Shown here piece by piece: positions 49,119 through 64,000 of a stretch of 64,000 nucleotides of DNA. Within the stretch, counting starts at the first letter, position 1. The number at the start of each line of letters is the position of its first letter. The position numbers and the translations under genes were made by a program. A model generated the notes under the pieces. That model saw nothing but the letters and a program-made list of their open reading frames with translations. It had not been told where the DNA came from and did no database searches. The stretch is taken from positions 149,575 to 213,574 of the forward strand of contig BNBX01000011.1 of the NCBI GenBank assembly GCA_014656175.1, in the 5' to 3' direction. The DNA is from Streptomyces werraensis. GTDB taxonomy: Bacteria; Actinomycetota; Actinomycetes; Streptomycetales; Streptomycetaceae.

Positions 49119-50138
49119 TCAGCGACGGCGGCGCAGCGAGGCGTCAAGCAGCGCGGGCGGGGTGTCGAACTTCTCGCCGGGAGCCAGGTCGGTCCCCGGG
49201 GCGACGATCTCGTCGATCGCGTCGAGGACGTCGGCCGGCAGCACGGTGTCCGCGGCGGCGAGCTGCGAGCGGAGGTGGTCCACCGTGCGGGGGCCGATGA
49301 GCGCGGCCGTCACGGCGGGATGCGCGTTGACGAAGCCGAGCGCCAGCTGGATCAGCGTGAGCCCGGCCTCGTCGGCCACCTCGGCCAGACGCTCCACGGC
49401 GTCGTAGCGGGCCTGGTTGTGCGGCAGCGAGGGGTCGAAGCGCTCCGGCAGGACCCCCGAGCGGTGGGTGGCCACGTCCCGGCCCTTGCGCACCGCGCCC
49501 GACAGCCAGCCCGAGGCCAGCGGGGACCACGCCAGCACGCCCATGCCGTACTCCTCCGTCACCGGCAGGACGTGGGCCTCGATGCCGCGCTGCAGCATCG
49601 AGTAGCTGGGCTGCTCGGTCACGTAGCGGCTCAGCCGGTGCTCGCGGGCGGCCCACTGCGCCTGCACGATGCGGTACGCGGGGAACGTCGAGGAGCCGAA
49701 GTAGCGGATCTTGCCGGCGCGCTGGAGGTCGGTGAGGGCCGACAGGGTCTCCTCGTCGCCGGTCGTCGGGTCCCAGCGGTGCATCTGGTAGAGGTCCACG
49801 TGGTCGACGCCCAGGCGGCGCAGGCTGTCGTCGAGGGCGGTGCAGATCCAGCGGCGCGAGCCGCCCTGACGATTGCGCCCGCCCATCGGCATGGTGGCCT
49901 TGGTGGCCAGCACGATGTCGTCGCGGCGGCCGGCGACGGCCTTGCCGACCATCTCCTCCGACTGGCCCTCGCCGTACCAGTCCGCGGTGTCGATGAGATT
50001 GACGCCGGCCTCCAGCGCCGCGTCGACGACGGCGGTGGCCTCCTCCTGCGTGGTGCGCCCGATGGCGCCGAAGTTCATCGCGCCCAGAGCGAGGGTGCTG
50101 ACCTGGACGCCGGTGCGGCCGAGGGTGCGGTACTGCAT
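49119..50138 (-). CDS. Aldo/keto reductase
   Basis: The 339-residue NADPH-dependent reductase has the tetrad Asp50, Tyr55 (DTADWYGEG), Lys80 (ATKATM) and His120 (LYQMHRWDP). The cofactor motif LIGPRTVDHLRSQLAA is present near the end. ATG 50138 has GGAG upstream. It faces the TetR gene across twin operators and is likely its main target. The substrate is unknown. The gene lies 33 bp before the LLM gene, possibly in one transcript. Confidence 0.9.
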   Translation of the reverse strand: MQYRTLGRTGVQVSTLALGAMNFGAIGRTTQEEATAVVDAALEAGVNLIDTADWYGEGQSEEMVGKAVAGRRDDIVLATKATMPMGGRNRQGGSRRWICTALDDSLRRLGVDHVDLYQMHRWDPTTGDEETLSALTDLQRAGKIRYFGSSTFPAYRIVQAQWAAREHRLSRYVTEQPSYSMLQRGIEAHVLPVTEEYGMGVLAWSPLASGWLSGAVRKGRDVATHRSGVLPERFDPSLPHNQARYDAVERLAEVADEAGLTLIQLALGFVNAHPAVTAALIGPRTVDHLRSQLAAADTVLPADVLDAIDEIVAPGTDLAPGEKFDTPPALLDASLRRRR

Positions 50139-50165
50139 GCCTTGGTCTCCTCACGGGTAGGGAAA

Positions 50166-50212
50166 CGGAACAACGTTCCGCTACACCGCCAACGATACGG
50201 AACAACGTTCCG
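50166..50212. promoter_or_regulatory. Twin TetR-type operators
   Basis: The 15-bp dyad CGGAACAACGTTCCG occurs twice, at 50166-50180 and 50198-50212, 32 bp apart. It lies between the divergent aldo/keto reductase and TetR genes. This is the expected place for control of both. Confidence 0.85.
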
Positions 50213-50308
50213 TTTAGCTAGCCGTGGCGGGAGACTCGGCCGTGCGGGGGCGCCCTCGGCGTGCGTGAGACCATGCGGAGGCATGCGGGAGACGGAGGAA
50301 AAGGCACG

Positions 50309-50896
50309 GTGAACGAGAGGGACGGCGACGCGGGCGACACCGCGTCACGGCGCAAGGACGCCCGGCGCAACAAGGAGACGCTGCTGGAGGCGGCCGCCGC
50401 GGTCTTCGTCACGTCCGGCGTGGACGCCCCGGTGCGCGACATCGCCTCCCGGGCCGGCGTCGGCCTCGGCACCCTCTACCGGCACTTCCCCACCCGGGCG
50501 GACCTGATCATCGCCGTCTACCGGCATCAGGTGGAGGCCTGTGCCGAGGCCGGCCCGGCCCTCCTGGAGTCCGCCCCGACCCCGCACGACGCCCTGCGGC
50601 AGTGGATCGACCTGTTCGTCGACTTCCTGGTCACCAAGCACGGCCTCGCCGCCGTGCTGCGCTCCGACCAGTCGGGATTCGAGGGCCTGCACGCGTACTT
50701 CCTCGACCGCCTCGTCCCCGTCTGCACCCAGCTGCTCGACGCCGCGCGGGCGGCCGGTGAGATCCGCGAGGACATCCCCGCCCTCACGCTGATGCGCGGC
50801 GTGGGCAACCTCTGCATCGGCGCGGAGGCCGACCCCGACTACGACGCCCGCCGGCTCGCCGGGGTCCTGGTCGACGGCCTCTGCCGCACCCGCTGA
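50309..50896 (+). CDS. TetR-family transcriptional regulator
   Basis: The 195-residue protein has an N-terminal helix-turn-helix (LLEAAAAVFVTSGVDAPVRD, ASRAGVGLGTLYRHFPTRAD) and a C-terminal ligand domain ending LCRTR. GTG 50309 is set by GGAGG; an upstream ATG would add 16 residues. Two matching 15-bp operators sit just upstream, between it and the aldo/keto reductase gene. It probably represses both. The ligand is unknown. Confidence 0.93.
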   Translation: MNERDGDAGDTASRRKDARRNKETLLEAAAAVFVTSGVDAPVRDIASRAGVGLGTLYRHFPTRADLIIAVYRHQVEACAEAGPALLESAPTPHDALRQWIDLFVDFLVTKHGLAAVLRSDQSGFEGLHAYFLDRLVPVCTQLLDAARAAGEIREDIPALTLMRGVGNLCIGAEADPDYDARRLAGVLVDGLCRTR

Positions 50897-50898
50897 TC

Positions 50899-50933
50899 CC
50901 CGGCGGCCGCCGGGCCCTCGGCCGGCCGCCGGG
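50899..50933. terminator. Terminator between TetR and DUF6493 genes
   Basis: CCCGGCGGCC (50899-50908) pairs with GGCCGCCGGG (50924-50933), just past the TetR stop and before the convergent DUF6493 gene. Confidence 0.65.
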
Positions 50934-50960
50934 AATCACGTCGGTGCGGCCCCCGCCGTC

Positions 50961-53723
50961 TCAGCCCCGCAGAACGTCGCGCAGCAGCCTGGCGTTCTTC
51001 ACGGTCTGGCTCGAGCCCTTGCGCGCGGCCAGCTCGTCGACCTCGGGGACGGAGCCCCTGGCCCCTGAGCGGACGGCACACTCGACGGCCAGCGCCAGGA
51101 GCGCCCCCGCTCCATTGACCGGCCTGTCGCGCAGCAGCGCGGGCAGGGCGGCTTCGAGTATCGACCAGACGGTCGCCCAGGCGCCGGTCTCGGCCGCCGC
51201 GCGCAGTGCGGCGGTCACCCGGGAGGGCATGAGCAGCCCGCACCGTGCCAGTGCCTGCCATTGTCCGGCGAGCAGCCTGGCGTCCAACTGCCGCTGCGCG
51301 GCGAGGACCAGCAGGGCGTCCACCGCCGTGTCCGCCTCCTTAGGGTCGCCGAGCCGCCGCGTGATCTGCCAGTGCGTCGCGTAGCCCGCGATGCCGTACG
51401 CCTCCGTCAGCCGCGGAAGCAGCAGGCGATTGGTCTGCTCCCCGAAGCGTGCGGCCACCTCGTCACGGTGGTGCGGAAGTTGCGCGAGCATGAACGTACC
51501 GGGGTGGGGGTGACTCCAGCCGTAGGGGCCCAGGAGGGCCGCGGCGACCGGCGGGAGGGGCAGGTCGTGCCCCGTGCTGGGGTTCGCGGGGGCCCACTCG
51601 CCGGGTTTCGCGCCGGTCGGGTCCCCGGCCGGCCACTTGTCGGGGGTCGTGTCCCAGTGGGGCGCGCCGCCCCGGTGCAGCCACCGTGCCAGTCGCCGTC
51701 CGGCGTCCGAGCGGAGTGCGCCCGCCGCCTCCCGGACGCGCTCGTCGTCCGTGGGGGTGACCCGCAGCAGGGCCTGGGCCAGATCGATCGGCGCGGGGGT
51801 GACACCCAGGCTCTCGAACTCGGCGATCCGCTCCACCAGGGTGGCCGCGTCCACCGCCCCGTTGGCCCGGGTCGGCAGGGCCAGCAGGTAGGGCTGAGCG
51901 CCGGACTCCACCAGTCCGATGGCCTCGGTGAGCCGCGCCTTGAGCATGGCGCCCGGTTCGGTGATCCTCCCGTCGGCGCCCTGCGCCTCGAACAGCTCGT
52001 CGCGCCGGTGGATGTGCCAGTCCCTCGGCTCGTCGCCGCGCACCGCGGTCGCGACGTCGTACAGGTCGCGCTGTGTCACGTCCGCCCTGGAGCACCAGCA
52101 GTCGAACCCCGGCCGGATGCGCATGACCGGCTCCAGCGCCTTGGAGAGGGTGCCGCGGTCGAGGCGGGCGTGACGGACCAGGCCGTCGAGGGCACGCTCG
52201 AAGGCGACGACGTTCTCACTGTCGGCGAGGAGCACCGCGAGCTCGGGGGCGACCTCGGCGGCCGAGGCGATCGCGTGGACCGGTTCCGGCTCGGGCGCTT
52301 CCGGCAGGAGGTCGGGCGGCGCCTCGTCGGACGGCCCCGCGGACGGCCCGCCGGTGTCCCGCACCGCCGGGCCGAACAGTTCGTCGGCGCGCGCGGACAG
52401 AGCCGGGTTGAGGAAGGCCGCGGCCTCACGCAGGCCGGACAGCACCTGCGCGTCCGCCACCGCGGGCAGATGGCGGGCCACCAGCTTGAGAGCGCGTTCC
52501 TGGAGGTCCACGTCGGAATGCTGGAAGGTGAGCGCCGCCCCGCCCACGATCCGGCCGGCGCGTGTGGCATCCCGTTTGGCCGCCCGGTCCAGCCAGGCGA
52601 GCTGGGCGCGCACCAGCTTCTTCTCCGGGCGGAGCAGGACGCGTTCGCAGGTCTCGGTGAGGACGTCGTCCTCCAGGAGCCCCGCCGCGTCGAGTCCGAT
52701 GAGGACCTCCTGGCCGTAGGCGGCCACCTGGGAGGACAGGTCGAGCATCGCGACGTGGTCACGGAGCAGGGGCGCGTTCTCGGCCGGGGTGAGGGCGAGG
52801 GCCCGCAGGAAGGCGAGGGAATGCGTGTTGTCCTGGAGCAGGGACGCGATCATGGGCTCGGCGAGCAGGAGGCGTTCGCGAGACACCGAGGCGTGTTCCT
52901 CGGGGGTGAGGGCGAGCGACGTCAGCGCGACGGCGGCGTCGGGCCACCACACCCGGTCGGCGGCCAGGTGGGCGGCGAAGAAGCGCCGGACCAGCGTCGC
53001 ACGGTCCACCAGGCGCTCGTCCTCGGTGGAGAGGAGGATGAGCGCGCCGACGTTGGTGTTCTCCAGTACGTGCCGCAGGCCGTGCCGCTTCAGGGTCGAG
53101 CGGAAGACCTCCACGAGGCCGAGCGGGACCGCCGGCCGACGCAGCGCCACGGGGAGGAGCACCGGTGTCAGCGCGTCCGCGCGCAGCCGTTCCAGGAAGC
53201 TGTCGCCGTGCAGGAACCCGTCGCGCAGACGCAGGGGAGGCGCGGTGCTCCCTCGGCGCCACCACAGCCAGCTCGCGATGAAGCCGTCGGTGGTCGGGAC
53301 GGGGCAGCCCGCGTCGTACAGAAGATGCTCGAGGAAGTCGAACCTGACGGTCTCCTCGGGTCTCAGCCGCTCGGCGAGCCGCGTGACCAGCTCGGCCCGC
53401 CACGCGACGGGCTGGAGATTCACGACGTCGAGGAGCCATGGGATGCTGCGGGACGACAGCGCCCAGAGGTTGGCGCCCTGCAGGAGACAGTCGGCCGCGG
53501 CCTCGGGGTCGGTCAGACAGCCGAGTTCGGCGGCGATCTGGGCATTCCTCAGCTCGTCGGAGCAGGCCCCCCAGCCGGCCCGTATCCTCGCGCGCCGCTC
53601 CTCCAGGGCGACGGCCTGTGCCGCGCGCTCCTGCGGGGTCAGGGCCGCGAGCGCCTTGACCACTCCCTCGACATCGCCCGCTTCCGCGAGGTGGACCAGG
53701 CTCGTCATGCTGTCTCCGCTCAT
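50961..53723 (-). CDS. DUF6493-like large protein
   Basis: The 920-residue protein is mostly helical and has no signal peptide or membrane segments. Its N-terminus (LVHLAEAGDVEGVVKALAAL, ERRARIRAGWG) and the conserved ALTSLALTPEEHASVSRERL part resemble the DUF6493 family often encoded beside SWIM proteins. It follows the SWIM gene with an ATGA overlap, so the two products are likely made together. Its function is not known. Confidence 0.75.
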   Translation of the reverse strand: MSGDSMTSLVHLAEAGDVEGVVKALAALTPQERAAQAVALEERRARIRAGWGACSDELRNAQIAAELGCLTDPEAAADCLLQGANLWALSSRSIPWLLDVVNLQPVAWRAELVTRLAERLRPEETVRFDFLEHLLYDAGCPVPTTDGFIASWLWWRRGSTAPPLRLRDGFLHGDSFLERLRADALTPVLLPVALRRPAVPLGLVEVFRSTLKRHGLRHVLENTNVGALILLSTEDERLVDRATLVRRFFAAHLAADRVWWPDAAVALTSLALTPEEHASVSRERLLLAEPMIASLLQDNTHSLAFLRALALTPAENAPLLRDHVAMLDLSSQVAAYGQEVLIGLDAAGLLEDDVLTETCERVLLRPEKKLVRAQLAWLDRAAKRDATRAGRIVGGAALTFQHSDVDLQERALKLVARHLPAVADAQVLSGLREAAAFLNPALSARADELFGPAVRDTGGPSAGPSDEAPPDLLPEAPEPEPVHAIASAAEVAPELAVLLADSENVVAFERALDGLVRHARLDRGTLSKALEPVMRIRPGFDCWCSRADVTQRDLYDVATAVRGDEPRDWHIHRRDELFEAQGADGRITEPGAMLKARLTEAIGLVESGAQPYLLALPTRANGAVDAATLVERIAEFESLGVTPAPIDLAQALLRVTPTDDERVREAAGALRSDAGRRLARWLHRGGAPHWDTTPDKWPAGDPTGAKPGEWAPANPSTGHDLPLPPVAAALLGPYGWSHPHPGTFMLAQLPHHRDEVAARFGEQTNRLLLPRLTEAYGIAGYATHWQITRRLGDPKEADTAVDALLVLAAQRQLDARLLAGQWQALARCGLLMPSRVTAALRAAAETGAWATVWSILEAALPALLRDRPVNGAGALLALAVECAVRSGARGSVPEVDELAARKGSSQTVKNARLLRDVLRG

Positions 53724-55153
53724 GCTGTGACCGCCGTTGTCGCGTCAGTGGTGGGTGCGGCTTGCGTCGTGGGTGCGGCTGCCCCGCTGGTGCCGGCGCC
53801 GCGCACCATGCCCGCCGCGAGCACGTGCTTGCACGGTCCGCGTCCGCCCTGGTACCTGGCCCACCACAGGCAGGTACAGCTCGCCCGCCCGCCGTCGTCC
53901 ACACGGACCATGTGGGTGTGGGAGTCCTGCCCCACCCAGGCAAGCGCTCCGTCGAGCCGCACGGCTCCCTCCGCGACCAGGGCCCGCGCCCCGCGCAGCC
54001 GCGGATTGCGGGCCTCCGCGTCACCGGCCGCCCAGGGCAGGTGGCGGTGGAAGTACGCCTGTTCGGCGAGGTCGTAACCGATCTGCCCCGAGGTTCCGAG
54101 CACCGTGAGTGCCGCGCGGACCCGTTCGGGCGCGAGGCCTGCCTGGGCGGCCAGTACGGCGACGTCCAGCGTCGGCTCCCAGGCGAGGAGTTCCGCCACC
54201 CGCTCGGCGTCGCGCGCCGCGGGCTCGGTGGCCAGGTCGTGGAGGACGCCTCCCTCGCCGGAGAACCCGCGCGAGGCACTGGGCGAGAGCAGCAGCGTCA
54301 GCCGCATGCCGGGCAGCCCGACCTCCCAGGCCACGGCCGTGGCCGCGGATCCGGCGGTCTCGGGGGCGTAGAGCCGCACGCCGGTCGCGTGCCGCAGCAC
54401 GGGTGTCAGGACGGTCAGGCGCTCGGCGCCGGGCAGGCGCACCGCGCCGGGCACCGGCCTGCTCACCGGTCGCAGGGTGCCCCCGGCGGGCACCACCCAG
54501 CGCGTGGTGCGGGCACCGGAGCCGCCGGTGAGGCGAGGCAGGGAGCGCACGACGGCGGCCGCCTGCGCGGGCGGCACCTCGGCGCGCAGCGCGAAGCCCG
54601 CCGCGAGGACCTGGGACTCGGCGAAGCCGCGCAGCCAGCGCTGCGGGAGAGGGACCTTCTTCTCCACGAAACGGCCCTCGAAGGTGGTCGCCTCCACCCC
54701 TTCGGGGCCCACCCGCAGATGAAGCGGGTCGAGGCCGCCGAGCCCGGCGAGCGCCCGGCGCAGCGGGACGTTGATGTCGACGTTGGTCGTGCCGTGTCCG
54801 ACGTCGTCCCCGTCGAGACCGGGGGCGAGGATGTCGAGGCGCGCGTGGACACCGCAGCAGCCGGAGAAGGACTCCATCCGTAACCGGTCCCCGTTGGCGG
54901 TGATCACCGGGTCGAGCGAGGCGGCGGAGCTGGGGCGGTGGTAGCGGCCGGCCGCGACGTCCGCGACCACGAGCAGTGCGGCGGCCGCTGCCGTCGGGGC
55001 GGTCAGGAAGCCGGCGAAGAAGCGGGGACGCTCCGGCTCACCGCCGGGTGTGGCACCGCCCGAGGTCTCCAGGGCGAGGCTGCGGCCGGAGGGGGATTCC
55101 CGCAGTGCGGAAGCGTCCGCATAGGCGTAGGACTGGATCAGTTCTGTACTCAC
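53720..55153 (-). CDS. SWIM zinc-finger protein
   Basis: The 477-residue protein contains a C-terminal SWIM finger CTCLWWARYQGGRGPCKHVL (Cys, Cys, Cys, His), which commonly binds nucleic acid or protein. The N-terminal 330 residues have no recognised motif; a FSGCCGVHARLDILAPGLDG segment is conserved in the family. GTG 55153 is the start. It is the upstream partner of DUF6493. Such pairs often occur near MoxR, VWA and DUF5682 genes, which are absent here. Confidence 0.82.
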   Translation of the reverse strand: MSTELIQSYAYADASALRESPSGRSLALETSGGATPGGEPERPRFFAGFLTAPTAAAAALLVVADVAAGRYHRPSSAASLDPVITANGDRLRMESFSGCCGVHARLDILAPGLDGDDVGHGTTNVDINVPLRRALAGLGGLDPLHLRVGPEGVEATTFEGRFVEKKVPLPQRWLRGFAESQVLAAGFALRAEVPPAQAAAVVRSLPRLTGGSGARTTRWVVPAGGTLRPVSRPVPGAVRLPGAERLTVLTPVLRHATGVRLYAPETAGSAATAVAWEVGLPGMRLTLLLSPSASRGFSGEGGVLHDLATEPAARDAERVAELLAWEPTLDVAVLAAQAGLAPERVRAALTVLGTSGQIGYDLAEQAYFHRHLPWAAGDAEARNPRLRGARALVAEGAVRLDGALAWVGQDSHTHMVRVDDGGRASCTCLWWARYQGGRGPCKHVLAAGMVRGAGTSGAAAPTTQAAPTTDATTAVTA

Positions 55154-55278
55154 GCCCGCAGGCTACGGCCGGACGCTGACATCGTTCGCCGCGCGCCTCG
55201 GACGAGGCTGCCGCTCGGGATCCACCGCACGCGGGCGGGGCCTTCGCCCTCCCGGAGGTCGCCGCCCGCATGACGAAA

Positions 55279-55308
55279 GGGCCCGCACGACCGAAGTCGT
55301 GCGGGCCC
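55279..55308 (-). terminator. tuf terminator
   Basis: A 13-bp perfect stem GGGCCCGCACGAC (55279-55291) with its complement (55296-55308) and a CGAA loop, followed on the minus strand by TTTCG, lies 38 bp past the tuf stop. Confidence 0.85.
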
Positions 55309-55346
55309 CTTCAGGTGCTCGCAGCAGGAGCTACCAGGTCAGAACG

Positions 55347-56540
<1,194 letters not shown>

Positions 56541-56618
56541 TGGGGTCCTCCTGTGGAGTGGTTCTGTACGCCTTACTTCATCGGCGCCAGGTGATCTTTG
56601 CTGGGAAACCCGGGCCCG

Positions 56619-56649
56619 GGTCATTCCACCGGGTGACGGTGGAATGACC
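56619..56649 (-). terminator. Hairpin in the fusA-tuf gap
   Basis: GGTCATTCCACC (56619-56630) pairs with GGTGGAATGACC (56638-56649) around a 7-nt loop, 60 bp past the fusA stop. It may be a partial terminator that lets tuf be expressed from its own start. Confidence 0.6.
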
Positions 56650-56709
56650 ACTTGCAGGCTCCGGGGTCAAGCCTAAAGCGTTGTTACGGAGTCCGTTAAA
56701 CGGAGCCCC

Positions 56710-58836
<2,127 letters not shown>

Positions 58837-58875
58837 AAGGCTTCAGTCTTCTCTCGGTCTCGATGGGGTCTGCGA

Positions 58876-59346
58876 CTACCAGCGGTAGTGCGCGAAGGCC
58901 TTGTTGGACTCGGCCATCTTGTGCGTGTCCTCACGCTTCTTCACAGCGGCACCGAGGCCGTTGCTGGCGTCGAGGAGCTCGTTGAGCAGACGCTCGGTCA
59001 TGGTCTTCTCGCGACGGGCGCGGGAGTAACCGACCAGCCAGCGCAGCGCCAGCGTGTTGGCACGGCCGGGCTTGACCTCGACCGGGACCTGGTAGGTGGC
59101 ACCACCGACACGGCGGGACTTGACCTCGAGGGTCGGCTTGATGTTCTCGAGAGCGCGCTTCAGCGTGATGACCGGGTCGTTGCCGGTCTTCTCGCGCAGG
59201 CCCTCCATGGCGCCGTAGACGATGCGCTCGGCGGTGGAGCGCTTGCCGTTCAGCAGCACCTTGTTGATCAGGGAGGTCACCAGGGGGGAGCCGTAAACCG
59301 GGTCGATGATGACCGGGCGCTTCGGGGCGGGGCCCTTACGAGGCAT
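58876..59346 (-). CDS. rpsG: 30S ribosomal protein S7
   Basis: S7 starts the assembly of the 30S head. The 156-residue protein MPRKGPAPKRPVIIDPVYGS... has the signature VTSLINKVLLNGKRSTAERI. It starts 2 bp after the rpsL stop. Confidence 0.98.
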   Translation of the reverse strand: MPRKGPAPKRPVIIDPVYGSPLVTSLINKVLLNGKRSTAERIVYGAMEGLREKTGNDPVITLKRALENIKPTLEVKSRRVGGATYQVPVEVKPGRANTLALRWLVGYSRARREKTMTERLLNELLDASNGLGAAVKKREDTHKMAESNKAFAHYRW

Positions 59347-59348
59347 TC

Positions 59349-59720
59349 TTACTTCTCCTTCTTGGCGCCGTAACGGCTGCGAGCCTGCTTGCGGTTCTTG
59401 ACACCCTGGGTGTCAAGGGAACCGCGGATGATCTTGTAGCGAACACCCGGCAGGTCCTTCACACGGCCGCCGCGCACGAGCACGATCGAGTGCTCCTGCA
59501 GGTTGTGTCCCTCACCCGGAATGTAGGCGGTGACCTCGATCCCGCTGGTCAGACGCACACGCGCGACCTTACGCAGGGCCGAGTTCGGCTTCTTCGGGGT
59601 GGTCGTGAACACACGCGTGCAGACGCCACGGCGCTGAGGGGAACCCTCGAGTGCGGGCGTCTTGTTCTTCTCGACCTTGTCCTGCCGGCCCTTTCGGACC
59701 AGCTGCTGGATCGTAGGCAC
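59349..59720 (-). CDS. rpsL: 30S ribosomal protein S12
   Basis: S12 checks codon-anticodon pairing. The 123-residue protein starts at GTG 59720. Lys43, Lys44, Lys88 and Pro91 in TTTPKKPNSALRK and GRVKDLPGVRY are wild-type, so no common streptomycin-resistance change is present. It is the first gene of the str operon, with a leader of about 190 nt. Confidence 0.98.
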   Translation of the reverse strand: MPTIQQLVRKGRQDKVEKNKTPALEGSPQRRGVCTRVFTTTPKKPNSALRKVARVRLTSGIEVTAYIPGEGHNLQEHSIVLVRGGRVKDLPGVRYKIIRGSLDTQGVKNRKQARSRYGAKKEK

Positions 59721-59769
59721 TACTTCTCCGGTTTCTGTGTGCCGATGGGTACAGCTAACCTGGAACATC

Positions 59770-59795
59770 TCCGACCCACGCGGTCGGGTGTGTCG
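59770..59795 (-). promoter_or_regulatory. Leader element shared with the S10 operon, S12 copy
   Basis: Same 26-bp element as at 32206-32231, with a single T/C difference outside the hairpin stem. It lies 50-75 bp before the rpsL start and well inside the transcribed leader, so it would act as RNA or as DNA just after the start. Confidence 0.7.
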
Positions 59796-59917
59796 AATCC
59801 GGCGGACTCCCACCGCAAGGCAGAAGGAAGCGCTGAATTGCGGTGGCCGTTTCACAGCCCCCGGTGCGGTGTGATGGCACGCACGAAGGCCAGGGCACAC
59901 CCCAGGCACAAGGTCTG

Positions 59918-59946
59918 AGCGTACCTAGCTCACGGACTCCGGTCAA
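59918..59946 (-). promoter_or_regulatory. str operon promoter
   Basis: Read on the minus strand: TTGACC (59941-59946), 17-bp spacer, TACGCT (59918-59923). This fits a vegetative sigma promoter and lies about 200 bp before rpsL. Confidence 0.7.
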
Positions 59947-60102
59947 AACCAATGGAGTGGGACGCGACACGCCCGACTTCCTGGGGTTGTTCCGGAGTGG
60001 CCCGACGCCCTCCCGACGCCCTTCCCCACGGCCCGCGGAGGCCGTCGTGCGGCGTACGGTCCGCCGGCGCGGCGGGCGCGGTCCTCCGCGCCCTTCAGTC
60101 TG

Positions 60103-60633
60103 TCAGACGGACGCCGCGAACACGGCCAGCAGGCCCAGGACGCCCAGGAAGACCAGCCAGCCCGCCACCGACAGCCACCCCAGCACCAGCCCCGTCAGGG
60201 CCATGCCGTCGCCCGCCTCGCCGGTGCGGCGGATCTCCGACTGGGCCATGTGCCCGAGGATCACGGCCGGAAGTCCGGTGAGGCCGCCCGTGGCCACGCA
60301 CAGCACCCCGCACACCATCGAGGCCAGCGCCTTGCCGTTGGTACGGGGCTGCGGCCGGGGCAGGAACGCCGGCGGGACCGGGCCGTGGGCTGTCATCGGC
60401 TGGGGCGCCGGTCCCTGCGGCAGGTCGGCCACCAGGAGGGACAGCTCCCCCACCGTGCGCGCCGCGTAGGCGCGGGCCACCCGCTTCTCGAACTCCGGGT
60501 GGTCCAGGCGGCCCTCCCCGTACCCCGCGCGCAGCACGTCCACCGCGCGCTCGCGGTCCGCGTGGGAGGCCAGCATCGACGGGGCGCCGGATCCCGGCAG
60601 CGGAGGACCCTGCCACGGAGTCGGATACGACAC
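60103..60633 (-). CDS. DUF1707 / DUF4190 membrane protein
   Basis: The 176-residue protein has an N-terminal DUF1707 segment (ASHADRERAVDVLRAGYGEG, RLDHPEFEKRVARAYAART) and, after a Pro-rich linker, two membrane helices of DUF4190 type (KALASMVCGVLCVATGGLTG, MALTGLVLGWLSVAGWLVFL). GTG 60633 has GGGGAGG upstream. Function is not known. It lies between rpoC and rpsL on the same strand but has its own gaps. Confidence 0.82.
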   Translation of the reverse strand: MSYPTPWQGPPLPGSGAPSMLASHADRERAVDVLRAGYGEGRLDHPEFEKRVARAYAARTVGELSLLVADLPQGPAPQPMTAHGPVPPAFLPRPQPRTNGKALASMVCGVLCVATGGLTGLPAVILGHMAQSEIRRTGEAGDGMALTGLVLGWLSVAGWLVFLGVLGLLAVFAASV

Positions 60634-60740
60634 GGCTGCCTCCCCAGGGCCGGGACGGACAGTCCCAGTATGAGCGTTTCACCCACTGGAACGCAGCGCA
60701 CGGGCGTGCGGTTCCACAGACGCACCAGCGGGCACCCACG

Positions 60741-60780
60741 CCGAAGGGCGGCCACCCCGTACGGAGTGACCGCCCTTCGG
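60741..60780 (-). terminator. rpoC terminator
   Basis: CCGAAGGGCGG (60741-60751) pairs with CCGCCCTTCGG (60770-60780), with partial pairing (CAC/GTG) inside. It begins 14 bp past the rpoC stop. Confidence 0.7.
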
Positions 60781-60794
60781 TTCAGGCGACCCGC

Positions 60795-64000
<3,206 letters not shown>

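Larger units (their letters stand above)
59721..60102. other. str operon leader and promoter region
   Basis: This 382-bp region holds the rpsL leader with the element shared with S10, the promoter, and about 150 bp before the DUF1707 gene in which I see no gene. Confidence 0.6.

Overview
The window is a chromosomal core segment of a high-GC actinomycete, almost certainly a Streptomyces. Evidence: strong G/C bias at third codon positions, many GTG starts, the order of the str, S10, spc and alpha ribosomal operons with rplM-rpsI-glmM-coaA-glmS-acpS-nnr beyond them, a zinc-type S14, WhiJ/BldB-like HTH-DUF397 pairs, and SWIM/DUF6493, DUF2071 and DUF1707 families. No rRNA, tRNA, insertion sequence or CRISPR array was seen. 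Nearly all core genes lie on the minus strand, so transcription runs from high to low coordinates.

Layout from right to left in transcription order. (1) 64000-55347: str region, with rpoC (5' end outside the window), a DUF1707/DUF4190 membrane protein, then rpsL-rpsG-fusA-tuf with a recognisable promoter about 200 bp before rpsL. (2) 55153-41186: accessory and lineage genes: a SWIM/DUF6493 pair, a TetR regulator facing an aldo/keto reductase across twin operators, an LLM oxidoreductase, a secreted GH10 xylanase, a lone winged-helix protein, an HTH-DUF397 pair, gdhA, DUF2071 and two unrecognised genes. (3) 40643-32264: a mosaic of polymorphic-toxin immunity genes, gene fragments and a 1538-residue RHS toxin with a deaminase-like tip and a SUKH-3 immunity gene. 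The RHS module is bracketed by 255-bp direct repeats and sits just upstream of the S10 operon. (4) 32145-14682: the S10 (rpsJ to rpsQ), spc (rplN to rplO), secY-adk, map, infA-rpmJ-rpsM-rpsK-rpoA-rplQ and truA genes, in the standard order. (5) 14662-1: a membrane-anchored protein, a GT87-like membrane protein, rplM-rpsI, glmM, DUF389, coaA, a lipoprotein, glmS, acpS, a tiny membrane protein, a SigB/SigF-type sigma factor, a secreted beta-helix protein and nnr.

The core genes make the translation and transcription machinery plus cell-wall precursor and cofactor enzymes: GlmS and GlmM for UDP-GlcNAc, CoaA and AcpS for CoA and acyl carrier protein, Nnr for NAD(P)H repair. The most unusual region is 32-41 kb. 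Its direct repeats differ at about 19 of 255 gapless positions and would release a 5,689-bp toxin-immunity unit if they recombined. Around them are a tail fragment of a nearby gene, a paralogue stopped by an in-frame TGA, an HTH relic joined to another gene, and consecutive, overlapping CdiI-like, 47-codon and SMI1-like genes. A second notable signal is a 26-bp element with a hairpin, 25/26 identical, in the leaders of both the S10 and S12 operons.
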